In this document: piece after piece, positions 44,352 through 53,849 of the stretch
Layout: each line of letters opens with the position of its first letter
Position numbering within the stretch: position 1 is the stretch's first letter
Assembly: GCF_030550815.1 (NCBI RefSeq)
Contig: NZ_CP114583.1
Location: forward strand, 1-64,000
Direction of reading: 5' to 3'
Origin: Candidatus Mycoplasma mahonii
GTDB taxonomy: Bacteria > Bacillota_I > Bacilli_A > Mycoplasmatales > Metamycoplasmataceae
Length of the DNA stretch: 64,000 bases
Translations under genes and position numbers: made by a program
Notes under the pieces: generated by a model
What the model was told of the DNA's origin: nothing
What the model saw: the letters and a program-made list of their open reading frames with translations, nothing else
Database searches by the model: none

Positions 44352-45044
44352 ATGAATAAAATAGATCTATTACTTCAAGAAAAAAGAAGACACAGCCTAA
44401 AAGAAGAGGTGTCAAAAAAAGAAAAAGCTCTTTTAAATAAAGGTATCCCTATTCAAAAGATTATGGGTTTTATTGATTTTGATAATCTTAAAATTATGAT
44501 TAATAAAAATGTTTTAATACCAAGATATGAAACTCAAGAAGTTCTTCATAAAGCACTAGAATTTATTGGTTCTACTCATAGTGTTTTGGACCTTTGCTGT
44601 GGTAGTGGATATATTGGTCTAACTATAAAACAAAAGACAGGGGCGAGAGTTGTACTTTCTGATATTTCAGATGATGCAATTCAGCAAACAAAAAATAATG
44701 CAAAAGCAAATGGTCTGGATGTTCAAGTTATAAAGTCAAATATGTTTAAGTCTATTACTCAAAAATTTGATGTAATTGTTTCTAATCCTCCCTATATACC
44801 CAATGGTAGCATTATAGATGCAAGTGTTATTAACAACGAACCCGATATTGCTTTATTTGCTGGAGAAGATGGTAATGATTTTTATAAAATAATAATTAGT
44901 GAATCAGAGCAATACCTTAATCCAAATGGCACTATTATTTTTGAAATATCAGAACATAATCAAAAATACATCAAAATGCATGGCTTTAAGGTTTTAAATG
45001 ATATAAATAAAAAACCTAGAATTGCTTACAAGACTTATAAATAA
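44352..45044 (+). CDS. prmC: Release factor glutamine methyltransferase
   Basis: 230 aa. SAM-dependent N5-glutamine methyltransferase acting on the GGQ motif of RF1. Motif I VLDLCCGSGYIGL, the NPPY catalytic signature in VSNPPYIPNG, and the LIPRYETQEV segment are clear. It is shorter than usual (about 280) because the N-terminal helical domain is reduced. Adjacent to its substrate gene prfA. Confidence 0.93.
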   Translation: MNKIDLLLQEKRRHSLKEEVSKKEKALLNKGIPIQKIMGFIDFDNLKIMINKNVLIPRYETQEVLHKALEFIGSTHSVLDLCCGSGYIGLTIKQKTGARVVLSDISDDAIQQTKNNAKANGLDVQVIKSNMFKSITQKFDVIVSNPPYIPNGSIIDASVINNEPDIALFAGEDGNDFYKIIISESEQYLNPNGTIIFEISEHNQKYIKMHGFKVLNDINKKPRIAYKTYK

Positions 45045-45150
45045 CACAATTATTTTACACTCCAATGGCAATATTTACAAGGTAGATATTCATGATTTTA
45101 ATCTAACATAAATTATCATAACTAAGTTGTCAATGTTTTATTATTGTTAT

Positions 45151-45386
45151 ATGACCATAGGAATCATTGCAGAATATAATCCATTTCATAATGGACATAT
45201 GCACCGGTTAAAATAAGCCAAAAAAAGGCGACCCGATGAGCAATAATTATTATGTCTAGTAAATATGTACAAAGATAAGAATTAGCCATTAGTTTTTGGT
45301 TGTTTGATATTTTATTTGAAATACATAAATTTATAAAATTTATTAATTTATTCAGAGATCTCATGATTGTTTACCTAACAAGTTAG
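45151..45386 (+). pseudogene. tmcAL: tmcAL (YlbM-like) pseudogene
   Basis: ATG 45151 begins GIIAEYNPFHNGHMHRL, the nucleotide-binding start of tRNA(Met) cytidine acetate ligase, and hits TAA after 21 codons. One base over, the text continues as ATRWAIIIMSSKYVQR, TAA, ELAI, matching the family pattern around 'VMSS-x-(Y/F)-VQRGE-x-AI'. After about 30 more codons of low similarity it ends at TAG 45384-45386. The rest of the ~400-codon gene is gone. Frameshift, nonsense and truncation make it clearly non-functional. Confidence 0.8.
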
Positions 45387-45556
45387 TCATTAAAAGTCTT
45401 TTGTTATAGGTTTTATGTCTATATTATGTTTAGATAATCAATTTGATATAAAAATATAGTAATATATTGCAGTGCCATTCATTAATCATAATTTCACTTT
45501 ATTGTTAAAGGGTTATCAATAAAATAAAGCTTATTTATCTTTATTTTATACGGATA

Positions 45557-45991
45557 TTATGTTTCGATTGCCTCGATACGTTTTTGATGTCTTCCGCCTT
45601 CATAACTAGTATTTGCAAATTCTTTAATCATTTTAAAAGCTTTATGAGGTTTAATTTGTCTTCCACCAAGCACAAGTACATTCGCATCATTATGTTGCCT
45701 CGCTAAATGCGCATCTTCCACAGATGTAGATCTTGCAGCTCTAATGCCCTTGTGTCTATTCAATGCATATGAGATACCTAATCCCGTCCCGCAAATACCA
45801 ATCCCCACATAATCCTTATTAGACAGCATAAATTTAGCTAATTTATGTCCATATGTAGCATATGAAACAGAAGCCGTTGCAGAAGCGGTTCCCAAATCTT
45901 CAATTTCCCTATCGTTTTTTTCAAAATGCTTGATTATTGCAGATTTTAATTCATATCCACCATGATCAGAAGCTATAACAAATTTGGCCAT
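45557..45991 (-). CDS. rpiB: Ribose-5-phosphate isomerase B
   Basis: 144 aa of the RpiB/LacAB family, interconverting ribulose 5-phosphate and ribose 5-phosphate. Motifs: VIASDHGGYELK, DLGTASA, GIGICGTGLGISYALNR (catalytic Cys) and ANVLVLGGRQI. A LacA/B role cannot be excluded but there are no tagatose genes nearby. The ATG overlaps the stop of the upstream tsaC-like gene (TAATG). Confidence 0.92.
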   Translation of the reverse strand: MAKFVIASDHGGYELKSAIIKHFEKNDREIEDLGTASATASVSYATYGHKLAKFMLSNKDYVGIGICGTGLGISYALNRHKGIRAARSTSVEDAHLARQHNDANVLVLGGRQIKPHKAFKMIKEFANTSYEGGRHQKRIEAIET

Positions 45992-46455
45992 TATCTTAAA
46001 ACCTCATTATTTCTGATGTCGATTATTTTGGATGGTCTTTCAGAACCTTCCCCATAATCGTGGTACTCTAATATCTTTGGAAAAGTTTCCTTGGCATCAG
46101 CGAGACTAAGGTGTTTTTTGCCGGATTTGTTTGCTGATGTCATATAACATGGTCCCTTTAATCTTAGTAATCCTTGAAGTGCAGGTTTATCAGGAACTCT
46201 TACTGCAAGGGTGTCATTGATGACTAGTGTTGTTTGCCCTGGTCATACTTTTTCTGCAAAGTGTGTGGCAATTTCTGTTCAACCCTTTAGTTTTTTTGCA
46301 TGCACAATTGAGCCCACCATAATGATTAATTTTTTATCATTACTTCTAAATTTGATCTTCATAATAGCTTTTTTGTTTTTGGGTGATACAGGAGCTCCGA
46401 TGCCTACAACTGTATCTGTTGTTGTTAAAAATAATTCTTTATATATGTTTTCCAT
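45991..46455 (-). CDS. tsaC: Sua5/YciO/YrdC-family protein (TsaC-like)
   Basis: 154 aa. Family forms threonylcarbamoyl-AMP for the t6A37 modification of ANN-decoding tRNAs. Visible: LFLTTTDTVVGIGAPV, KFRSNDKKLIIMVGS (KxR-like motif), KVWPGQTTLVI and CYMTSANKSGK. It is shorter than Sua5, lacking the C-terminal domain. ATG 46455 is chosen over the frame opening at 46491 because TATAAT (plus 46462-46467) lies 6 nt upstream of it. Confidence 0.88.
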
Positions 46456-46766
46456 AGCAAAATTATACCTTATAGATTGATCCCAATACAAAATTGATAA
46501 CTACTTTTAAATAATAACTTCTTGGCAATAAAGTGAAATCATTATTAATAAAAACAACGAAAGTACATTGTTGTATTCAATATAAATTGATGGTCTAAAA
46601 CATTATATAAACAGTAAAACCTATAATTAAAGGCTTTGAATAATTAATTTTCTATATAAACTATAACTAAATACTTAAATAAATTAGACATTCATATATT
46701 TTTAATAAAATATCAAACAACCAAAAAACATCACAAAGTTGCTAAACACAAAAACTAATAAAGTCG

Positions 46767-46823
46767 CAAATAATAGTCAATAAAATAAAGCTAAATAAGC
46801 TTTATTTTATTGACTATTATTTG
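46767..46823. repeat. Perfect 26-bp inverted repeat
   Basis: 46767-46792 and 46798-46823 are exact reverse complements with a 5-nt loop (AAATA). The right arm directly abuts TATAAT (46824-46829). It could be a terminator for the divergent side or an operator-like element overlapping the promoter; the core TCAATAAAATAAAGCT also occurs at 45518-45533. Confidence 0.8.
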
Positions 46824-46829
46824 TATAAT
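46824..46829 (+). promoter_or_regulatory. -10 box of the RNase J paralogue gene
   Basis: TATAAT immediately after the 26-bp inverted repeat; its -35 region would fall within the right hairpin arm. Confidence 0.55.
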
Positions 46830-46882
46830 GTAATTGTAATTAGTCTTACGTTTTTAATATTAATACATATAAAGGAGATTTT

Positions 46883-48511
46883 ATGGCAAACATAAATATA
46901 TTTGCATTAGGTGGGCAGGATGAGAATGGAAAAAATACTTATGTCATTGAGTTAGAAAACGATATTTACGTAATTAATGCAGGGATGAAAGTTCCAGTTA
47001 ATAATCTATATGGAATCGATGGCATAATTGCTGATACATCTTATTTACTAAATAGAAAAGACAGAATCAAAGGCATATTCTTAACGCACACACATGATGA
47101 AGCTTTTGGTGCTTTGCCATGACTATTAATGGACTTGCCAGGTGTCTCTGTTTATGGTTCTGTTTTTTCCATAAAAGTAGCTCAGGAAAGGGTTTCCAAA
47201 TACAAAATTGGTCATAATAATTTTAGCTTCAAAGTACTGACAAAAGATAACAAAATTGGGTCTATAAATGTTAAAACATTTGAATTAGCAAATTCTATTG
47301 CTGGCTCAATTGCCTTGAATTTTCAAACTTCCGATGGCGATATTATTTTTACTTCTAATTTTACTAATGCTGATTTAGGTGTTTATGGCAAAACAGATTT
47401 AGAAAATATAAGAAGTGAATCAAATGATATTCTTGCTTTAATTATGGACGCAAGAAGAGCAAACTATCATGGCAAATCAAGTGAAAAAATGAATGTTATT
47501 CCTTTAATTGAAGATAAATTCCAATCTGCAGGAGCTAATCAAAGAATCATTGTTGGTACATATGATGAAGAAATGTATACCATCAGTGAAGTGCTTGATT
47601 TAGCTAAAAAATATAATAGACCAGTTGCATTGTATGGCAGAACATTTGCTTTTTTATACAAAATGCTTGATATTAAAGATCAACCTAAATTCATTGATTT
47701 TAAAACTATCAATAAAGTTGATAATTGTGTTGTCTTAGTAACCGGAACATGATCAAGACTTTATCAAAGATACGAAAGAATTGCTGATAATAAGGATGTT
47801 TTCTTGAAATTTAAAAAAAACGATATTATTATCCAAATCGCTCCTCCTGTTAATGGTCTTGAAGTGGCTGCCACTCAGGCACTAGATTCGGTGGCAAAGA
47901 TTGCTCCAAATATAATTGATATTTCCGATAAAGATTATTATCCAACTAGACCAACACAAGATGATGTCGAAGAAACAATAAGAATTCTAAAACCAAAATT
48001 CTTTTTGCCGATTCAAGCTCTTTATAGATATTTAGTTGTTGCAACAAATGGTGCTATTAAAGGTGGTCTTACAAAAAATAAAACAATTATCATGCAGAAT
48101 GGTAAAGTGGTTTTCTTTAAAGATAAAGAAATAGCATCACAAAATGGAAGAATTAAAGAATATGGAGATGTGCTTATTGATGGATTTGGTGTTGGAGATA
48201 TTTCGTATTCTGTTGTTAGGGAAAGACAAATGTTAAGTGCAGGTGGTTTAGTAACAATCACTTCTAGCATTAGTAGAAAGACAAAGAAAATTGTTGGTAA
48301 AAATAATATCCAATTTGTTGGTGTTGTTTCCAAAGGTGAAATTAAAGTTCTAGATGAGTTAGTTAATGCAACGGTTATTCAAAAAACTGATGAAATGGGT
48401 AAATTTGATTTAAGAGAACTTCAAAATACAATCAGAAAAAGAGTTAGAAAAATTGTATTAAAACTAGTTAACAAGGAACCGTTAGTAGTGGTAACATTTG
48501 AATTAGTTTAA
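46883..48511 (+). CDS. rnjB: RNase J-family protein with degenerate active site (J2-like)
   Basis: 542 aa with the metallo-beta-lactamase/beta-CASP layout and C-terminal domain of RNase J. The metal motif HxHxDH is reduced to HTHDEA (69-74). Later ligand motifs are also changed: NSIAGS where HSIPD is expected, SNFTNADLG, IAPPVNG where SGHA is expected, and PIQALYRYL where a PxHGE/H motif is expected. It therefore probably has no nuclease activity and serves as partner of an active RNase J1 encoded elsewhere, as proposed for J2 in Firmicutes. SD AAAGGAGATT. Confidence 0.87.
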
Positions 48512-48538
48512 TAAGTGTTTATTCACTATAATTTAAGT

Positions 48539-49249
48539 ATGAGCAAAAGTACTAGTGTAACAAAATATATATGATATAAAGACAAGAAAATGGTTGCAAC
48601 AATATTTTTTGTTATTGCTCTTTCTATGCAAATTTTCGCATTCTTTTCTGTTCCTGTATTAACTACAATTCATAAATATACCGTTGGAATGATGATGGGT
48701 TTTTATCATCCGTTATTTTATGGATATATTATCTTAACATCGTTATACAACCTTTTTGGTTTGAAAATAAAATTACCTTATTGATTTAAAATATCATCCT
48801 GGTCTTATGTTTTTTTGGTGATATCCATTTTATTTATTTCGGTATCAACTGGTTATTACCAGTCCAAAATAGGTTGGTCACAAATTGGTTATAAAACATG
48901 AGGTGCCACTTCCAATTGGTGATCACAATTTATATCAAGCAATGATGTCTGAGTTCCAGCCACAACAAATGGGGGATTCATCAGTGCTTTTATGTATTCC
49001 TTTTTTTCTATGATCTTTTCAAGCATTGGGGCTTTAGTGTTTTCAATTATTTTAATGACCATATCAACATCACTCCTTTTTTCTGGATCGTTAATTGGTT
49101 TATATAAAAACACCTTTAAGCAAAAAAGATATGCTAAAAATAAACATGTACAAATCGAAGAAGAAAAAATAGATATCAAAAAAATAGAAACCGTTGTAAC
49201 ACAAGATGAAGATATATTCCCTTTTGAAGATCCATTTGGAGATGATTAA
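48539..49249 (+). CDS. Four-helix membrane protein of unknown function
   Basis: 236 aa with about four membrane segments (ATIFFVIALSMQIFAFF, YVFLVISILFISVS, SAFMYSFFSMIF..., ISTSLLFSGSLIGLY) and an acidic cytoplasmic tail ending DEDIFPFEDPFGDD. The arrangement of four helices and a gap between helices 2 and 3 recalls the N-terminal domain of FtsK, but no motor domain follows. TATAAT (48527-48532) is 6 nt before the ATG. Next gene starts 2 nt after its stop. Confidence 0.75.
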
Positions 49250-49251
49250 TA

Positions 49252-49719
49252 ATGACTAGAATATTATTAGCTTCAGATAATCATGGTGATAAAAATATTT
49301 TAGAAAAAATTTTAAGAAAAGAACAATATAATTTTTCTATTCACCTAGGAGATTCATTACTACCCGAAGAGTATATAAAGGGCAAATTTGATAAGTATGT
49401 TTCTGGAAATAATGAATGATTTTCTATTGCAGAAGACAACTTTACGATTGAAGGTTTCAATATATCTATTTTGCATGGACACACAAGGGGTATTAATATG
49501 TTTGATATAGTCAATGGTGCACTGAGTATCGCTCATAGCCATAATTCTTCGATTGTTTTGTTTGGCCATACTCATTGCCCCTTTAGTGAAATAACAAACG
49601 GGATAACCATAATAAATCCAGGGGCACTATGGGGTCCTAGGAATAATAGTAAAAAAGGGTATGCCATTTTGGTGTTAGATAATGGCAAGATCATTGAGAC
49701 ACAGTTTAAAAATATATAA
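49252..49719 (+). CDS. YfcE/MJ0936-type metallophosphoesterase
   Basis: 155 aa calcineurin-like phosphodiesterase. Metal-binding motifs: LLASDNHGDKN (D-x-H), HLGDS, GNNEW, LHGHTRG and FGHTHCPF, followed by INPGALWGPRN. It should hydrolyse phosphodiesters with Mn2+/Ni2+; substrate unknown. Related mycoplasma enzymes degrade c-di-AMP in other subfamilies, but this small type is not one of those. Confidence 0.9.
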
Positions 49720-49754
49720 ACAATTTTACAAATATGATATACTTATTTTGTTGT

Positions 49755-49831
49755 GGTCGCGTAGCTCAGCTGGATAGAGCACGTCCCTTCTAAGGATGTG
49801 GCCGAAGGTTCGAATCCTTCCGTGATCACCA
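49755..49831 (+). tRNA. trnR: tRNA-Arg (anticodon UCU)
   Basis: 77-nt cloverleaf: acceptor GGTCGCG with CGTGATC (two G-U pairs), D-arm GCTC-AGCTGGATA-GAGC, anticodon stem CGTCC/GGATG around CTTCTAA (anticodon TCT), five-base variable loop, T-arm GAAGG-TTCGAAT-CCTTC, discriminator A and encoded CCA. A T-run follows. Reads AGA, the dominant Arg codon here. Confidence 0.96.
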
Positions 49832-49865
49832 TTTTTTTATATCTTTTTTACAATATAATTAGACT

Positions 49866-50552
49866 ATGAAAAATTATTATGAAGAAAAAATCACTGAGAT
49901 CAAATTATTAATAAAAACCGATTTAGAAAAAGCGTTCCATAAACTGAAGGTCGAGTTAGATATGCCTTATATCCCTGAAAAATATGAGCCAAAATTTAGT
50001 ACCTTATTTTTAGATGTTAAATCTCAATTGGAATCAAAAATTTCACAAAAAAAGATGAGCAATGAAGAAATAATGGAATATCTTTGATCAGATAATGTTT
50101 TGCATGAAGCCATCGCCATCAATAATCTCAAAGAAATGAATATTAGAAATTTTAAAGATGAATTAAAAAAATGGATGGAAGAAAAACCAGACTCTAAAAA
50201 TATTTCTAAAACATTCCTTTATGAATTATTATCTAACCAAGAAGTTGATATCGATATTAAACTAAAAGGTATTATAGTTAATCCTAAAAAAAACAAATCA
50301 TTATTTGAAGATTTAGAAGTTAAAAAAGCCTTAATGAGCATTGATAAATTGACAGACAAAGATCCCAGTCTTGCTAAACTTTTAACTGAGGAAATTGAAA
50401 GATATTTATTAATTACATTTCCCTTAAAAATAAAAAATGGTGATTTTTTAGCTAAACAAATATTCAATATAATTCAAAGTATGTTTGGAAACAATATTGT
50501 ATTTTCTAAAGAAGAAGAAGAAATTTTAGTGATCATGAATGGACAGAAATAA
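49866..50552 (+). CDS. DUF3196-like hypothetical protein
   Basis: 228 aa, mostly helical, hydrophilic, no membrane segment. The start YYEEKITEIKLLIKTDLEKA and LDMPYIPEKYEPKF resemble the mycoplasma-specific family represented by M. pneumoniae MPN330/MG237 (DUF3196). The helical repeats suggest a TPR-like scaffold. TATAAT (49854-49859) is 6 nt before the ATG and no SD is present. Coupled to the next gene through TAATG. Function unknown. Confidence 0.6.
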
Positions 50553-51583
50553 TGTTGCCAATAATCATTTGAATTAACTCATGAACTTCTGGAGGAACAT
50601 ATTCTATATTATTATTTATACCTTTTGTTAGTCTACTGTTGTGAGGATCTCTTAAACTTGTGAAATATTCTGAGGCCATAATTAAAAATACTCGCTATGG
50701 TGGAGCCTTTGTTGGTGGAGTTTTACTAGCAGCTGTAACTTCCATGCCAGAATTAATTACTGAGATTGCACAATCATCAGCCGGTTATCCAGGTGCCGGA
50801 GTTGCTGATGATATTGGATCTAATGCTTTTTCCGGGTTTCTTATTGCTATATCATTATCGATATTCTACAAGACGGCTTTTGCTTCTACACTGGATAAAT
50901 TTTCTAAGGCAACATTATTAATTTCTTCATTAGCGTCATTTGTATTATCGTTACTTCTTTTTATAAACAAAGATATTTCTATCGGGAATCATTTAATAAT
51001 TGGAATAATACCGCTTTGTTTTTTTCTCTTTTATTTAATTACTTTGATATTGCAATATAAGTTTGATAAGCATGTTGGTCAAGTAGTTCTTGATAAAAAA
51101 GTAAAAAAAGAAAATATAAAAAAAGTCATTTGCCTTTTCATTGTTTTCTCTTTAATTATTATTTTATTATCGCTATTAGTTAATTGAACTGCAACTTCTA
51201 TGATTTTAAGATGAGGGTTAAAAGAAGAAGGCGTTGGTGGGATTCTTCTTGCCATAACCACTTCTTTTCCTGAAATTATTGCTTTCATAATTTTATTTAG
51301 ACATAATCAAAAACCAGCAGCAATTGCTGCTTTAGTTGGATCACACTTCTTCAATATCGGTATATCATTCTTTGGGGATTTATCATACTCAGATGGAGCA
51401 ACATTTGCTAATAAGGGAGTGGGCAATAATTGACCAATTGCATTAATTGCAGGAATTATTATGTTTCTAATTTTTCTTCAATCCATTTTTCATAAATATA
51501 ATAATAATTTGTTTAGCATTGCGCTTCCATCACTAGCGGTTTCTACATATATCATAGGTTGAACGTTGATATTAGTTTTATAG
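50552..51583 (+). CDS. Na+/Ca2+ exchanger-type membrane protein
   Basis: 343 aa with about ten membrane helices and the two inverted alpha-repeats of the CaCA superfamily: GGAFVGGVLLAAVTSMPELI in the first half and EEGVGGILLAITTSFPEIIA in the second, each with the Ser/Thr-x-PE core for cation binding, plus GSNAFSG and GSHFFNIG. Likely extrudes Ca2+ or another divalent cation against Na+ or H+. Several TGA Trp codons. Its ATG shares a base with the stop of the upstream gene. Confidence 0.87.
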
Positions 51584-51636
51584 TTTTAAAATTAATATTT
51601 TTTCTTTATAATTATTTCATTAAATAAGGAGCCCAC

Positions 51637-52947
51637 ATGGTAAAAAAAGAATTAAAAAAAGAAACATCAGAAATGTTAATTACAGTTTCTGCAGATGTTA
51701 AAGAATGGAAAGAAATACAAAATAATGTTTTTCAAGATCTTGCAAAGAAACTACAAGTTTCAGGATTTAGGAAAGGGAAAGTGCCTCAACAAATAGCTAA
51801 AAAGAATATTTCACAGTCAGACATTTTTTCTAAATCAATCACCAAGGCATTGGATGTATTAGTTAAAACGGCAGCAAAAGAAATCAAAAATGAGTTGGTT
51901 TTAGACTCACCAACTTATTCTGTGACAAAAGTAACTGAATCACAATTAGAAGTTCAGTTTATTTATCCTATATATCCTGATATTAAGCTATCTGATTATA
52001 AAAATTTACAAGCAAAATTTGTTAAAGAAGATGCTCCAAAAGATGTTGTTGACAATGAATTAGAAAAATTAAGAGACAAACATGCTTTGCTTGTGCCAAA
52101 GAACGGCGGAATCAAAAAAGGCGATATAGCTAATTTTGATTATGAAGGTTTTGTTGATGAAAAACCTTTTGAAGGAGGGGAAGCTAAGGGTCATGAACTC
52201 GAAATTGGTTCAGGTCAATTTATTCCAGGTTTTGAAGATGCAATGATTGGATTGAAAAAAGGCGAAAAGAAAGATCTAAATATCAGTTTTCCTAAAGAAT
52301 ACCCTTCAGAAAATCTTAAAGGTAAGCCTGCTGTCTTTAAAATTAAAATTAACGAAGTTAAAGAAAAACAAAGACCAAAACTTAATGATAATTTTGCTAA
52401 GGAAACCGGTATTCCTAATATAAGCACCATGGAAAGTCTAAGAAGTTACATCACAGAAGTAAATCTCGAACAAGTTAGACAAAACGCAAGAAGAAAGTTT
52501 CAGATGAGTGCCTTTGCGGAGATTCAAAAAGACACTAAAATTATTGTCCCACAGGGTTTAGTTATGAAAGAAATGCAAGGTGTTGCTAAGAATTTTGAAG
52601 ATCAAATTAAGAAACAAGGACTTGATATGAAAAAATATATGAAGCTCACAGGAATGAATCAAGAAGCAATCAAGTCACAATATAAAAATGAAGCCGAAAA
52701 TAGATTAATAGACTCATTAATATTTGCCGAAATTGCTAAAATAGAAAAAATTCAGTTAACTGATAAGGACTATGAAGAAGAATACAAAAAACTTGCTAAA
52801 GTTTATGGAAATACAGAAAAAGGAATTAAGGGTGTTATTACAAAAGAACAAATGCAAATTCCTATGACAAATGACAGAGTAATTGATATGTTAATTAAAA
52901 ACAATGCAGGTACTTTATCCAAAAAAGAAGCAACAAAAAAAAGATAG
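51637..52947 (+). CDS. tig: Trigger factor
   Basis: 436 aa. Ribosome-associated chaperone: the N-terminal ribosome-binding signature appears as GFRKGKVPQQIAKK, the FKBP-type prolyl isomerase domain is KKGDIANFDYEGFVD through GFEDAMIGLKKGE, and a helical C-terminal substrate cradle follows. SD AAGGAGCC lies before ATG 51637. Length is normal. Confidence 0.95.
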   Translation: MVKKELKKETSEMLITVSADVKEWKEIQNNVFQDLAKKLQVSGFRKGKVPQQIAKKNISQSDIFSKSITKALDVLVKTAAKEIKNELVLDSPTYSVTKVTESQLEVQFIYPIYPDIKLSDYKNLQAKFVKEDAPKDVVDNELEKLRDKHALLVPKNGGIKKGDIANFDYEGFVDEKPFEGGEAKGHELEIGSGQFIPGFEDAMIGLKKGEKKDLNISFPKEYPSENLKGKPAVFKIKINEVKEKQRPKLNDNFAKETGIPNISTMESLRSYITEVNLEQVRQNARRKFQMSAFAEIQKDTKIIVPQGLVMKEMQGVAKNFEDQIKKQGLDMKKYMKLTGMNQEAIKSQYKNEAENRLIDSLIFAEIAKIEKIQLTDKDYEEEYKKLAKVYGNTEKGIKGVITKEQMQIPMTNDRVIDMLIKNNAGTLSKKEATKKR

Positions 52948-52951
52948 AGTT

Positions 52952-53542
52952 TTTGCGGCACCAACGACTCTCTGTGATGATTTATTTATAATTCAAGGTA
53001 AAAATCTAATTAATTACTCAATTAAATATAAAGACAAAAAGTTACAGTATAAAATTCTTAATTACTAATAAATTAGGAGAGGAAGTGAAGTATTTACCTA
53101 AACATGAAATTAGAGAATTTATTTATATTTTAAATAAGACCTTTATTTTCAAAATTAATTGTACTAGTGAGTTGTTTCTTGAATGCCATTTTAATTATAT
53201 AGAAGAAAATGTATGGAAGCTTTCAAACTGATTTTGTAACTACATACGATATCAATGATAAAAAATCACAACTATTTTATTTAGAAGTAGTGGTGCTACC
53301 TTTGTGCCTGGAAAGGATTCCGTTTCTGAGCCATGGATTCGTATACTCCTTTATACAAAGGAACACATATTCCACCACAAAATGGAGCTGGTGTTTCCCA
53401 TAAAAGCGCATCACCACAGAAAAAATGAGTTTTATTTGAATTTAATCCACAAAGTGACTATGTTGCTGGAACTGCCAAAGTTGTTCAAGTTATTACATTA
53501 CCTGTATCTGAAGATACCTTAAAATTAAGGAAGCAGTTATAA
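52952..53542 (+). pseudogene. Decayed gene(s) after tig
   Basis: Several plus-strand fragments read as protein in different frames: FAAPTTLCDDLFIIQGKN (from 52952), KYLPKHEIREFIYILNKTF (53085-53261, after SD-like AGGAGAGGA), SGATFVPGKDSVSEPW (about 53286-53340), then YTPLYKGTHIPPQNGAGVSH and KKWVLFEFNPQSDYVAGTAK up to TAA 53540-53542. The last stretch is 66 codons without a start. I do not recognise the family; it could be a former surface protein. Confidence 0.5.
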
Positions 53543-53590
53543 TGGATGGAGTAAGTTATACTTGATCTTAATACAATAATATTTAATACT

Positions 53591-53622
53591 AAATGCCATA
53601 AACATAATGTATGGCATTTTTC
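53591..53622 (+). terminator. Rho-independent terminator
   Basis: AAATGCCATA (53591-53600) pairs perfectly with TATGGCATTT (53610-53619), followed by a short T-rich stretch. It would end transcripts from tig and the remnants. Confidence 0.8.
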
Positions 53623-53837
53623 TATTATTTTTTGTGTTCTGCTCACTATTATAAATAATCATAAAAGATTGATATTAATGTTGTTTTGAAATAATTCCAT
53701 AATGGTTATTATTAAGGTACTATAAATCAGGAAAAATAAATTCTATACTTACAAATTAAAATAAGTTAGGATGATCAGAGGGCAAAATATAGTGAAACAG
53801 ATGCAAAAAATAGATAGAGCCATTTGAGCTTTTTCTT

Positions 53838-53843
53838 TATAAT
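53838..53843 (+). promoter_or_regulatory. -10 box of secA, leaderless type
   Basis: TATAAT with only six bases (TGATAT) before the ATG at 53850 and no SD. Confidence 0.65.
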
Positions 53844-53849
53844 TGATAT

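Larger units (their letters stand above)
46492..46882. other. 390-bp intergenic region
   Basis: No gene seen. It contains a short repeat (46731-46754, also at 16263-16286), a long perfect hairpin (46767-46823) and, directly after it, the RNase J promoter. The SD AAAGGAGATT lies at its end. Confidence 0.6.
53543..53849. other. Intergenic region before secA
   Basis: About 300 bp: one clear terminator at 53591-53622 and otherwise nothing recognised until the secA -10 box at 53838-53843. Confidence 0.6.
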
